DNA of 20,947 bases, from assembly GCA_000934455.1 (NCBI GenBank), contig KN892082.1, positions 15,786-36,732 of the forward strand. The letters run 5' to 3'. The stretch comes from Apostichopus parvimensis. Its lineage: Eukaryota; Echinodermata; Holothuroidea; Aspidochirotida; Stichopodidae. Under the pieces are notes generated by a model that saw nothing but the letters and a program-made list of their open reading frames with translations, was not told where the DNA came from and did not search any database. Numbering within the stretch: the first letter of the stretch is position 1; each line of letters begins with the position of its first letter. Positions 1-10,270 of this stretch are shown in pieces. The translations under genes and the position numbers were made by a program.

Positions 1-101
1 TTTTCTATTGGGTGTATTCTATGTGTAGTTTCAGGCTGAAAGTTCACATTGCCATGAATGGGTTTTTAATTTTTAAAATTAATTTTTTTTTTTAAATTCA
101 G

Positions 102-313
102 GTACATCTAACTGGTCAGCAGACTACTTCGTTGACACAGGAGGAATCGGATTCATCATAAACAACACAAAATCTCAAGATGTTTCCACGGGCTCGACGA
201 CGACGTCGCAGTCATTTGAGTCACAACTGAGGGCAGTCTTTGAGAGAGACTGGTCGTCAAAGTATGTTTATCCAGTTGTAGTTCCACAATCTGTCTCACC
301 TCCACTTGGTTAA
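102..313 (+). CDS. PLD3/PLD4-like phospholipase D family protein, last coding exon (partial)
   Basis: This is the C-terminal exon of a PLD3/PLD4-like protein. The animal family are single-pass, lumenal endolysosomal enzymes, and PLD3 and PLD4 act as 5'-3' single-strand exonucleases. The exon follows a T-rich tract and an AAATTCAG acceptor, starts in phase 1 and ends at TAA 311-313, giving about 69 residues. It opens with G-T-S-N-W-S-x-D-Y-F, the conserved segment just after the second HxKxxxxD catalytic motif, so that motif must lie in the previous exon, outside the window. A later QLRAVFERDWSSKY segment matches the family's conserved QLxxxFxRDWxSxY end. The last 15 or so residues are a variable tail. 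Family assignment is firm; I cannot separate PLD3 from PLD4 or from an invertebrate-specific paralogue. Confidence 0.88.
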
Positions 314-1451
314 GTTGTGCTGTTATGTATGAACTCCCCATCGTCTGTGGTTCAGCGAAGTGGAGATATGGGGCAAACTGCATATGGAGTGCGCGTTAAA
401 AATCATTGAGACCAGACTTGACTCAAATCGCTGGTGGCGACATGCAGTACCGGGATAATCTTCTACATCATTAGGTCAAACTCCCCAATCCTCCTCAGTA
501 TTTTTTTATGGTGAAGACAAAAAAGTTTCCAAATTACTGATATTTTGTTGAGCTGTCAATGTCTTTTAAGAATTAGAATTTGGTATCAAAAATGAGTTTA
601 AGTAATTTTTTTCCTTTGTGGATAAATGAAAAAAAAAACACATTTTCAGCTCTATTGCCACGATGAGATAATTCACTCTGCTCTTGTTAGATGATGCATC
701 AACACAAAGCACCAAACTTACACTGATAACCACTGACATGTACCGTTTTGGCCAAGAATGAATACTTTCAAAGTATTCCATTACAATTATTGTTGTGATT
801 GTAAGACAGCAGTTTGCAACCCTTTTACTTCACCAAAATGAAACGTATACAGTTTTGGAAATATTTAAAGGCTTACATCAAGTACTATGTTTTTAAGCAC
901 AGTAGAACATTCCATAAACTTTCAAACAGAAAGTTTATCAAAGGAGAATTTAAACCCTGTGATTTTGCAGTGAAAACAAAATGTTTTCTTGATTTATCAG
1001 GAATTTGGAAATTATATTTCATGCGCCCTATGTAAGCATCCATATTATTAATTTTCAGTATTTACGAGAGCGCTTCAAAGGTGGAAAATAATTGAAAACT
1101 TCAGGGGAAACGTTTTTCTGAGTAGTCATTTCATAGTTGTTATTATAATATTATTCTGAAATATCTGAACACTGCAAAATCCAGGGTTAAGTTCTCCTGG
1201 AACCTTTTAAGTTATTATTAGCTCATTGTGGACAATCAGTTGTTATTAAAGGTAAACTACATTGAATTATACCAAAGTTATTTGCATGTAGATGCCACAA
1301 GGCCTAAATATGCATTGTGCATTTTTTCAGGCATTGATTATCTAATTTATCAGATGATAATTTGTACAAATAAAAATTAACAATACAGTTAAAGCAGTCA
1401 ATTATTTGCAGTTATATTTGTATGGACACATGAGGCATATCTCAAATGGAA
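314..1451 (+). other. 3' UTR and downstream AT-rich DNA of the PLD-like gene
   Basis: No convincing coding sequence is visible here. Open frames are short, AT-rich and resemble no family I know. The first AATAAA I found on the + strand after the stop is at 1369-1374, with an ATTAAA near 1247, so the transcript could end near 1270 or 1390. The exact end is unknown. Confidence 0.4.
1369..1374 (+). promoter_or_regulatory. Candidate polyadenylation signal (AATAAA)
   Basis: This is a canonical AATAAA hexamer about 1.06 kb after the PLD-like stop codon. The surrounding DNA is AT-rich, so chance occurrence is likely and support is weak. Confidence 0.25.
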
Positions 1452-1888
1452 AGTCCAGAGGGAAATTTATTTTTGATTCATGAAAGCGGAACACATTTGT
1501 AAGCCTCCTGGTGAAATTTGCATCTAATTTGCATGTTAAATTTAAAGTGTCAGTGTACCATAAGTGCAAACATGTGTGATGTCATAGTGGGCACCCTGAC
1601 AGCAAAACGATTTCTTAAACTTGATTTTGCACTGTATTGTTTTGATTAGATAGGGTTTCAACTCAACCCAAGTGGATGTAAAGTTTACAACAATATAATG
1701 ATAATGATGATGGCATTGTACTCATACTGAGATGCAGTTTATTATCATGCTTCTATGACATCACACCCATTTGCTTCAAGTTCACTATTGCCTTATCTCA
1801 AAAATGGTACATAGGAGTAGAATGCAAATTTCACTAGGATGTTGACATGTTCCTCTATCATCTGTCAAATGTGAATTTCCTCTGGACT
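1452..1888. repeat. Fold-back (imperfect inverted) repeat, arms about 136 bp
   Basis: Arm 1 (1452-1587) and arm 2 (1753-1888) are imperfect reverse complements separated by about 165 bp. The outer ends share AGTCCAGAGG and its complement, and the inner ends share TGTGATGTCATAG and its complement. Between them lies a matching GTGAAATTTGCAT block. The arms are diverged, with internal indels. It may be an old MITE-like fold-back element or two inverted copies of one repeat. I saw no clear target-site duplication. Confidence 0.65.
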
Positions 1889-2818
1889 AACTGTTTAATT
1901 GCAATCAGATAGTACCATTGTGACAGGCAAAAAGCTGACGATTTCAGTAATTAAGTAAATAAATATCTTCGTATACATATATATATTCTAGTGTCAAGGA
2001 AATGTGCATTTTTTTTTTTTACATAGAATTGGTTGTAATAGTTCATTTATATCTATATTAAGTCTGACAGATACAATTTGTAACATATTTGTTCAAGATT
2101 ATTTCACACTTGTTTAATGTTGCTTTTGCTTTAAATTCTATCAATGTAACTATTGTATTCTGTGCCACAGAATAGGTCTTCTGAGTAGATGGCACATTCT
2201 ACATCCTGAATGATTATTATTAACAGATATATTTAGGACAGATGTCTAATAAATTTACCACTGCCAGGTGTCAAGGGTCAAAAAGGGCGATGCTACTTAG
2301 AAGATTTTTATTTGTCTTTATAAATAGAGATGAAAGCATAAATATTGTATGGTGACTTAATAGGGACAGGAAAAATAGAAAGTGTCCCCAAATCTTTTTA
2401 TCTCAAAATGTTGACTTTTTATCTCAAAATTTTGAAGTGCCAGTATATAGTATGCGTGTTAAACTGTGTACACAATATCATGAATGGCGTGAAATTTTAA
2501 ATCAGGATCATTTAAACCCAGCAATATACCTCCTGGTTCAAACATTGGTTTGTGATTTTTAAGTCAAGGTGGTGCTGCAGCATTTTGATGGTAGTCCAAT
2601 GGCCAAATTATGAAAACAGGAATTAATGGAAGACAGAAATACAACATAGTCAATAGCCATGACAAAGGTATTCTTGGTGACCATCAATAGCTCAGAATGA
2701 AAATTAGGGATTCACCAGGATCCTTTGATTCATAATTCATCAATCAATTTAACCCAGAATATGTTTATTGCACCCTTGTAATATGTAATATGTAATATAC
2801 TGGAGTGCAGTTTCTTTG

Positions 2819-3425
2819 TAGTGGACATGAAAATGTGGAGATGTAATACCTCTGTTACTTTTAATTTTGATGACTGCAGATATCCTAGTTTGATTCACTA
2901 TTAGTGATGGGTCTACATTTGTTCTTTCCTTTAAAGGGGTTAAGTGTTCATGTTTTATGAGTTCATTTTTCATGCTCCTTAAAGGGGTTAATTTTTCATG
3001 CTTTCTAAGGAGATTGTACCATTCCTGAGACTGATAAAGCAAGACTGTTACGGTCATTGATAATCAAATGTAGTGGACATGAAAATGCAGCCCTTGAGAT
3101 GAAATATCTCTTTTAACATTTAATTTTGATGACTGTAGATATCCTATTTTGATTCACTATTTGTGACATGTGTCTACATTTGTTCATGCTTCTTAAAGGG
3201 GTTCATTTTTCATGCTATTATGAGTATTTTTTTTCCATGCTTCTTAAAGGGGGTAATTTTTCATGTTTTTATGTTAATTTTCCATGCTTCTTAAAGGAGG
3301 TTCATTTTTTTCTTTCTTTCATGAGTAAAGTTTCCATGCTTCCTCAATGGGTTCATGTTTCATGCTTTTCAAGGAGATTGTGTCATTCCTGAGACTGCTA
3401 AAGCAAGACTTTCAGTCAGTGATTT
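2819..3425. repeat. Tandem duplication with nested short repeats
   Basis: Two direct copies are visible: 2819-3060 and 3071-3425. Both begin with TAGTGGACATGAAAATG, share TTTTGATGACTG and GATTCACTATT, and end with CATTCCTGAGACTG followed by TAAAGCAAGACT. Inside, a unit of roughly 40-50 bp built around TTCTTAAAGG and TTTTTCATG is repeated two or more times in copy 1 and more often in copy 2, which explains the longer second copy. No coding potential is apparent. Confidence 0.8.
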
Positions 3426-3611
3426 TAGCATTTTCAAAGTTTTCCTATAACAATTGTCACATCTAACATTTTTGTATTGTTTTTTTTATTTTTTTATTTT
3501 ATTTGACAATGGTATAAACATTTGTGCATAAAGTTTGGCTATTCCTTCTCTTGAATTGAAATTTAGCAGAGGTTTGTAGAAGTCTGTTGTGCTATCCTTA
3601 AACTTCTTTGT

Positions 3612-3728
3612 TGTCTAAACTAAGTTTGTCTAAACTAAAGTTTTTGCTACTGTTTTACCATGCTGTTGCTCAAAACTCACGTTGCTGTCTAAACTTCCAT
3701 TGTCTAAACTTACGTTATTGTCTAAACT
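3612..3728. repeat. Five copies of TGTCTAAACT
   Basis: The exact 10-mer TGTCTAAACT starts at 3612, 3627, 3686, 3701 and 3719, with spacings of 15-18 bp inside each cluster. It is a degenerate minisatellite in non-coding DNA. Confidence 0.75.
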
Positions 3729-3900
3729 AATGTTGTTGCTATGGGGGCGCTGTTCAACAATTGCTAAACCACATGATGTCAAAAAAATAGCTTTTCGTAC
3801 AAAACTTAACTTGCGCTGCATATGCTTACTATACGCACATCGTTTATTAGGATATGTGGGTATATCTAGACTGTTAAGCATTCTGCCCATTGTTAAGTCT

Positions 3901-3985
3901 GGTAGTAGCAGTAGTAAGAGTACCAATATGGCTGCTCTAGGTGTAACAGTAGTAGGCCTAGTAGTAGTAGTAGTAGTGGTAGCAG
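3901..3985. repeat. Interrupted (GTA)n microsatellite
   Basis: GTA/GTAGTA triplets are scattered over the interval, with an uninterrupted run at 3961-3976. It is simple sequence without coding meaning. Confidence 0.8.
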
Positions 3986-5238
3986 CCCACGTATATCATG
4001 CATTCTCCTCGGCTGGTGATGTTTGTTGCATTTCGTGCTAATCGCCTATTTTTTACATTACGAAATAAGTTTGCCCTTTTCACGTTCCATATCCTTCATC
4101 AAGTCGTCCCCTGTGTAATATCATATATGAGTGTACTCAACTCATCATCAAGAATGTTCATCACTTGGCCTTATCATCATTAGTAATCCTTTGATTACTT
4201 TTGTGGTAATATTCCCCAAACCTAGCTACAGTGGTACTCAACAGTACAATTATAATACGTGACACTTCTAAGGTTTTGTTTCTTACTTTTATAATTCTAC
4301 CTCAAGAAAAGACCAAATTTTGTATCACATGAGAGAAGACATTGTAGATGTGATATCTGTCAATTCTCACTTAAATACTCTGTCAATTACATTTTAATTA
4401 AAAAATTGGTACTAGTCACATATTTTTTTATTCCAGTACTTTGTAACTATTCCAATGAATGGAACATTTTTCCTACATACCGTATATACATATATATTGG
4501 CATAAAATAAATACACCTTAAAACAATTATTTTCTTTTCCCGTGTTTTTAATATAAATTAATATTCTCGTTTGATACACTTGTCGATTATATTCTCTTGT
4601 TTCACAGGTAAACTCTTACTGGAGGTAGAAAACAAGTGATTTTTTTTGCCCACTGGTGCATTCCAATAAATATATATTCTCTTAACAGAGATTTTATAAA
4701 TCAATGTAAGTTATGTTACAAAATTAATCAAATCAACCAAAATATGAATATAGAAACACATTGAAGAAAAGACAGTACTGGTACAGAGGTATTTAATGGA
4801 AGACTTCAGACATGATTTTAGTCTTGATATGTCAGAGTTCAAATAAATATGTATGAGTAAAGTATGAGTAAATTATGAGTAAAGTACGAGTAATGTTTCA
4901 ACTGCTATTTCTGGCTTTCCAGATATTCACCTTTAAAATATGCTAAATCATGGGAATGCTCCTTAATGTAGGTTTCTCAGTGAAAGGCCTGAATGTTTAT
5001 CCATTACTTTATGAGTTCTAATATTCTCAAACCATATTAAAACATGTTCTTTTAACTTTATTTAAACAGCAGAGAAACCCTTGAATACGTTCAACACCAT
5101 TTGTCCTAGGAAATTTTTGATACATTGTAAACATGAAACGTGAATATAGATATTTGTTCATGTTTATGGAATAGTCTCATAGAAATATTGACCATTTGTG
5201 ATAACAAGATTGCAAGAAGGTTTTGAAGACTTTACTTA
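3986..5238. other. AT-rich intergenic DNA left of the DIRS element
   Basis: I see no gene here. The only structure noted is an 11-bp tandem repeat at 4851-4894. The stretch ends at the abrupt change to the GC-rich mobile element. Confidence 0.6.
4851..4894. repeat. 11-bp tandem repeat, four copies
   Basis: Units at 4851-4861, 4862-4872, 4873-4883 and 4884-4894 follow GTATGAGTAAA. The first two are identical, and the last two differ by one or two bases. Confidence 0.8.
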
Positions 5239-5375
5239 AGTCTACTTCTCTCCTCTACCTATCTCATACTTACACAGCGCCACCTCTTATTTAGCCTACT
5301 AGTCCCATTCTGGCAAATTCTACCATACCCCAACTGGCCACCCACCCTACTCTTCCTCTTATTCGCCAGAATTCA
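5239..5375 (+). repeat. Left inverted terminal repeat of the DIRS element
   Basis: Positions 5256-5375 are the reverse complement of 11273-11392, with 4 mismatches in 120 bp by my count. The outer 17 bases (5239-5255) have no partner in the right repeat but are copied, inverted, in the internal complementary region. That asymmetry is typical of DIRS termini. Confidence 0.93.
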
Positions 5376-6251
5376 AAGAGTTTGGTCTCATTTTGGCATG
5401 AGAAATTGCTAATTCGAATTATCTAGCGATCACATCTACCACATCAACTGAAATTGAAGAGAATGCATCGTCAAGCAGTCAGCAACAGAATCAAGCCGAT
5501 TCTGTCTGGTATCCTTTGTTTTTCATAAGTGAAAATATACTCTGAAATCTTGGGCGGGATTCGTCAGATTTCGTAGCTGCGTAACAGCTTAGGCGGGAGA
5601 GCCTAACACACTGTAGCGGGCGGGCAGTTGAGGCCTTCGCTACTTCTTGTTCGTTAGGATCGCCTAGCTTGGTAGCACTTGGGCCGCGGGGCCTTGCTAC
5701 TTCTTGTTACAACTTCGGTTGTTGTTGACGATGTTTAAGATTCGATGTCTAATTGTATACATGCATTTCGTATCACTTTCCATCACCTTACGGGGTTAAT
5801 TTCGTGATATGTTGGGGTACTCTGGAGCCGTAGAACTTGGGAATTAGTTCGGCACTTAGGTTTGTCCGGTATTCCCGGCCCTAATGTTGGGGTTTCATTG
5901 ACTATATGCGTATTATATGTATACATGTATGTATTTCTTGCCACATTTTCATCATTTTAGCGGGAAAATTTGTGGAATGTTGGAAGATTTCTGGAACTTT
6001 GGAACTGGGAAATGAGTTTAGCACTTAGGTTGTCCGGTATCCCCGGCCCTAAGCTTATGTTCGGAAATTAGAGGTGCACATACATTCCTTACCACCTTCC
6101 ATCGTTTTGGCGGGAAAGTTTGTGGAGCAATTGAGAATTTCCTGGAACTTCGGGGAAATTAGGAATCACAGTTGTCCGGTGTTCCCGGCTCTGATAGACA
6201 GACTGTCTATCTATATGTGTGCATGGTTTCCTTTACCATATGTTCCCAGAT
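5376..6251 (+). other. DIRS leader region
   Basis: This is the stretch between the left terminal repeat and gag. It has no convincing ORF and holds GC-rich blocks such as GGCGGGA and a twice-used CTACTTCTTGTT (near 5640 and 5698), followed by a threefold leader repeat. It presumably carries the promoter and the RNA leader, by position only. Confidence 0.6.
5754..6193 (+). repeat. Three-copy leader repeat upstream of gag
   Basis: Approximate units are 5754-5890, 5918-6053 and 6074-6193. Each starts with an AT-rich ATACATxxATT-like stretch, runs through CCAT/TCATC and a GGGxxAxTTxGTG block, then TGGAACTT or similar, and ends with TGTCCGGTxTxCCCGGC. TGTCCGG starts at 5873, 6031 and 6173, giving periods of 158 and 142 bp. 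The repeat is diverged but colinear. Repeated leader subunits in retroelements often carry promoter activity; that role is inferred here. Confidence 0.75.
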
Positions 6252-8145
6252 ATGGCGCCGTCGTGCGCCAAATGCAAGCGGTACCGACCTTTCGTGACGT
6301 GGGACAAACACGGCTCCTGCCTCAGATGTCGTCCCTGTACCAAAGCCACCAGATGCAACGTCTGTGCGAACTGGCCGGAGGACCGCTGGAAGGAAGTGGA
6401 GGACTGGCTGGTGGACAAATCCCGGAAGAAGGACCAGGACAACTCGGCTTCAGAGAGCCAGGTAAGCCGGGGGAAGGCACCAACGGAGAAGCCTAAAAAG
6501 CCCAGGGCATCCGTCTCCAGTCGGGACCCAGGAGGGTCGCAACATGATCCAGAGCGGGTGGCCAAAGTAGCCGTGCTTGCATGGAGTAGGCCTTTAAGCC
6601 CGACTTGGGAGGCCAGCCGACAGGCTGAGCCGGCCCAGGATCACGAGTGGGTGGCCAAAGTAGCCGTGCTTGCACGGAGTAGGCCTTCAAGCCCAACTCG
6701 AGGAGCCAGCCAGGAGGCTGGCCCAACCCAGAACCCGGGTAGGCCGGAAGGTCCGGCCCCCCGGAGCCGGAGCCAGAGCATGGAGAGACCCCGAGACCCG
6801 GGAGCCAGGACGGCCCGGGCAGGATGCGGCTCTATCCGGGGACGATCCCACGGAAGACCGGAAAGACCGAACCAGCGACGTCTGGTCCAGCCTAGGACAC
6901 GGATCCATCTCGCATTCCCAGCGGGATTTTGAGGGTTTCCCGGCCCAGGATAACCCACCCAGGAGGAAACGCAGGGCTAACAAAATGGAAAGAGAACCAC
7001 AGGCAGCTCGAAACACCTCCCCCTGGGCAGACCCAGCGTTCGTGAGCATGCTAAGGAACCTTTTCCAAGAGTGGTCGCAGCCAGGCCAGGCGACCCAGCA
7101 GACACCTGAGCAGGTGCCGCCCACCGAAAACAGACCTGCGGACCGAGACCCATGACAGGGACCGGAGCCAAAGCGGCGTAAACCTGAGGAGGACCAGCTC
7201 CCGGAGCGGGAACAGCTCGGAGATAGTGACTTCGAAGAGGCTGAGGAATGGAATTATTCCGCAGAGGAGGAGGAGCCGGTGGCGCCTTCCGGCTCAGATT
7301 TTACGGCTGAGGCTTTTGAAAAGGCAGTGGAGACGATCCGGCGGGTCCTACAGTACGAGGACGCGCCACCCAGCCAACTGCCCCAGACGCAGGATCCTCC
7401 CAAGGTGAGACAGTCTCGCCTGTCCCTGGGCAAAGCCCGAGATGCACCAGGACCGTCGATGCCAATCGATGGAGAATGTTATGAGAGGTTCGAGTCAATT
7501 GCAGGGGCCCGAACCTGGAGACCCATGGACCGTAACACCGCTCCTAAAGTCAAGGTAGACGAGGAGGGCTGGCAAGATTTGTTTACTGCTCCCACCATCC
7601 CAAAGGCGGCGGTGGAGAGCTTGAAGGCTACGGGGGCGATGAACTCGCATGGGAAGTTCAGCAATGCGGCTACCAGCAAGTCACAGAGCACATTGACAGA
7701 CATCGAACGAACAGCCCGACAGGGGATGAAAGTGGCGTCGACCCTTCTCCTGATCGCTGAAGTGGCTACGACTTCTTTCCAGCAGGCATCGGAGGAAGGA
7801 ATCTCCAGAAAGGACACGGGGATCGTCATTAGCCTGCTGGCGCTGTTCTGCAGAATGGCCTTTGACCAATTTTCCAGAGTGGCAACGAGATCAACGTCGG
7901 CCATGCGGTCCCTGGTACTGGACGAAATCAAGTTGCCGAACACAACCATCAAGGAGGCCTTAGCGACGCTCCCGATGATGGTCGCAGACCTCTTTGCGGG
8001 GAAGTACGAGGAATGTATCAAGAATGAGGCAACCAGAGCAAGGGACTGGCGAGACGCAGACATAGGCCTCTCACGCAAGACGTCTTCGTACTCCAGCAGC
8101 AAGGAAAAGAAGTCAGCGTTCCCTGTTTCGAAGCAACGTGGGTGA
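6252..8145 (+). pseudogene. DIRS Gag-like zinc-finger protein, frameshifted and with an internal stop
   Basis: This is the presumed structural/nucleic-acid-binding protein of the element. ATG 6252 is chosen because it sits four codons before the first Cys; in-frame ATGs at 6219 and 6240 are alternatives. Residues 5-38 show C-x2-C-x11-H-x2-C-x2-C-x2-C-x5-C-x2-C, followed by a W-P..W motif as in DIRS Gag proteins. A proline- and arginine-rich middle with a 31-codon tandem duplication follows. The reading frame then moves by one base somewhere in about 6757-6860; a run of six C at 6757-6762 is a candidate site. In the new frame TGA 7153-7155 interrupts, after which coding continues to TGA 8143-8145 with an acidic region (about 7190-7275) and a helical C-terminal domain ending in a Ser/Lys-rich tail. 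Without the lesions it would be about 630 codons. The TGA could come from CGA by CpG decay. Confidence 0.8.
6547..6732 (+). repeat. In-frame 93-bp tandem duplication inside gag
   Basis: Two units (about 6547-6639 and 6640-6732) share GTGGCCAAAGTAGCCGTGCT at a distance of exactly 93 bp, or 31 codons. Both encode a VAKVAVLA-x-SRP core and keep the zinc-finger frame, so the duplication probably arose while the gene was coding. The copies differ at several sites. Confidence 0.85.
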
Positions 8146-10270
8146 TGGTATTCATCTCGCGGAACCGGGAACCCATCTCGCACACCCTGGAATTCGCGTT
8201 GTCAGAGCTCTCCACCACGCGACCGTTCGTCGAAGTTCCAGCGGGGACGACCCTAGGGATGCCCACCTCACTGGGCAGTTCGCGCAAAATTGGGAAGAAA
8301 TAGGCCCAGGAGCGTGGGTTCTGGGGGTCGTCCGTCACGGCTAAAGAATAGAATTCACGGCCGGCCCCCCTTCCCTGTTTCAACCATGGGAAACGAGCGT
8401 CCCACACGAGGTCAGCAAAAGAACAGTGCTGGAGGAAGAAATTGCGGCTCTGCTGAGAAAGAAGGCAAACCGCCGACGGCTCGACTCAGAACCACTCCCG
8501 AGGTTCCAATCCAGATTCTTCCTGGCCCCGAAGAAGGGGGGTACCTGGAGACCTATCCTCAACCTACGACCGTTCAACTGAGGTTTCGTCAAGCCAAGAA
8601 GGTTCCGGATGGAGACCCTGGCAGACATAACACCAGTACACAGCCAGGGGATATGGGCAACGTCTCTGAACCTGAGGGACGCCATCGAAGACCAGTCCTA
8701 GCTGACCTTTGCCTACAGGGGGGACACCTTCCAGTTCACTTGCCTCCCCTTCAGGTTATCGACCGCTCCCAGGGTTTTCACCAGGGTTACGAGACCAATC
8801 CTGGCTTACCTACGGCGAAGGGGAATGAGGATCTTCGCATACTTGAACGACTGGCTGATCATCGCGGATTCAGAGGCGCAGGCCGAGAGAGACACGGCGT
8901 GGACTCTGGCCCTACTCCGCCGGCTCGGTTGGATAATCAACGGGGAAAAATCATCGCTGACACCGGCTCAGGTTATCCAATACCTGGGTGCGCAGATAGA
9001 CCTCGGCAGAGGCAGACTGGCCCCTACAAGGGGAAGGATTGACGACCTGAGGTCGGACATTCAACAGGCCCTCACCAGAGAGGACACCTCGGCGAGGTTA
9101 TGGCTCCGTATGTTGGGGAAAATGGCGAGCCTGGTCAACCTGTTGCGACGCTGCAGATTACACATGAGGCCCTTGCAGCAGCACTTACGAAGATTTTACC
9201 GCCAAACCTTGTCCGGGATGTCGGTACTCATACCTCTACCACCGGAACTCAGACCTTACCTCCACTGGTGGACGCTCAAATCCAATGTGTCCGGGGGGAT
9301 CCCACTACAGGAGAGGAAACCGAAGGCGACGATCACGACGGACGCCTCCTTGACCGGCTGGGGGGCCACCTTCAACGACCAGGAGTCAGCAGGCCAGTGG
9401 TCACCCGAGGAGAAGACACTCCACATCAACGCACTGGAGGCCAAGGCCATTCTCAACGCAGTGAGGGCATGGCAACAGGAGTTGAGGGGTCACGCAGTCT
9501 ACGTGAGGACAGACAACTCAACAACAGTGGCCTATGTCAACAAGGAAGGCGGGACCCGCTCACGAACACTCACCGAGATAATTTGGGAGCTGCTCCACCT
9601 ATGCGACAGCCTGAACATCTCCCTCACGGCGTCACACCTAGCGGGAGTGGACAATCAGCCGGCAGATATCCTCTCGCGAACCACGAGCCCGAACGAGTGG
9701 GAGATAACCGAACACTGGGCGAACTGGACGTTCGAGATCTTCAGCCGCCCGAACATCGACCTCTTCGCATCAGCGACGAATTTCAAGATCCCGAAATTCT
9801 GCACGAGGACATTTCACCCAAAAGCGTGGAAAGTGGATGCATTCTCGTTCCTGTGGTCGGACCTGTACCTGTACGCGTTTCCACCGTTCGCCCTAATTCG
9901 CAAGGTGCTGGCAACACTCAGAGACTCAGATGCAACCATGCTCCTAGTCGCACCGTATTGGCCAAACCAAACGTGGTTTCCTCTGATAATGGAGATTCTC
10001 GTCGACTACCCTCTCAAACTCCCACCCAGGGCAATCATCCTGCGAGGCCAGACAGAGACCGACAGAGGGATCCCAAACATCCAGCTCTGTGCGTGGAAAC
10101 TCTCCGCAGGGACCTACGTCAGAAGGGAGTTCCTGCAAAAGCTGCGGAGTACGCAACAAAAGCCTGGTGCGAGTCCACAGTCAGGACTTACGATTCCAGA
10201 CTCCCTAGGTTCAACCAATGGGCAGCAGACAACGCTTGCAATCCCGTGGAGGCCTCTCTCGTGGAGATAG
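8138..10270 (+). pseudogene. DIRS pol: reverse transcriptase, RNase H and adenine-methyltransferase-like domain, inactivated
   Basis: This frame overlaps the gag end; the true start is unclear, and the frame is open upstream of 8138. A pre-RT segment (about 8240-8420) is followed by RT with recognisable R-P-I-L-N-L-R (near 8555) and the TFAYRGDTFQFTCLPF block (about 8705-8750). The YxDD-box is Y-L-N-D (8840-8851) and the motif-A residue is Asn (8669-8671), so two catalytic Asp are replaced. Stops lie at 8342-8344 (TAA), 8579-8581 (TGA) and 8699-8701 (TAG), and the segment after motif A is about 7 residues short. RNase H (about 9330-9690) keeps its acidic set in TTDAS, LEAKA, RTDNST and QPADILSR. 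A downstream domain with IDLFAS, DAFSFLW and AFPPF, then VAPYWPNQTW, fits the Dam-like methyltransferase of DIRS elements. It ends at TAG 10268-10270, overlapping the recombinase. Confidence 0.88.

Noticed and set aside
814-1035. 73-codon + strand open frame
   Set aside because: Its Lys/Phe/Tyr-rich composition is typical of AT-rich non-coding DNA, and no family is recognised.
6074-6496. 140-codon open frame overlapping the gag start
   Set aside because: It shows no motifs, and the frame starting at 6252 carries the ordered Cys/His pattern.
6233-8183. Several antisense open frames across gag
   Set aside because: They are the complement of GC-rich coding DNA, with no domain recognised.
8290-9042. 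250-codon open frame across the RT region
   Set aside because: The neighbouring frame carries the recognisable RT motifs throughout, so this is the shadow of a frame that merely lacks stops in GC-rich DNA.
9100-10089. Open + strand frame upstream of the recombinase
   Set aside because: It lies over RNase H and the methyltransferase-like domain in another frame and has no recombinase-like sequence before about 10090. The natural start may overlap this part, but most of it reads as an overlapping frame.
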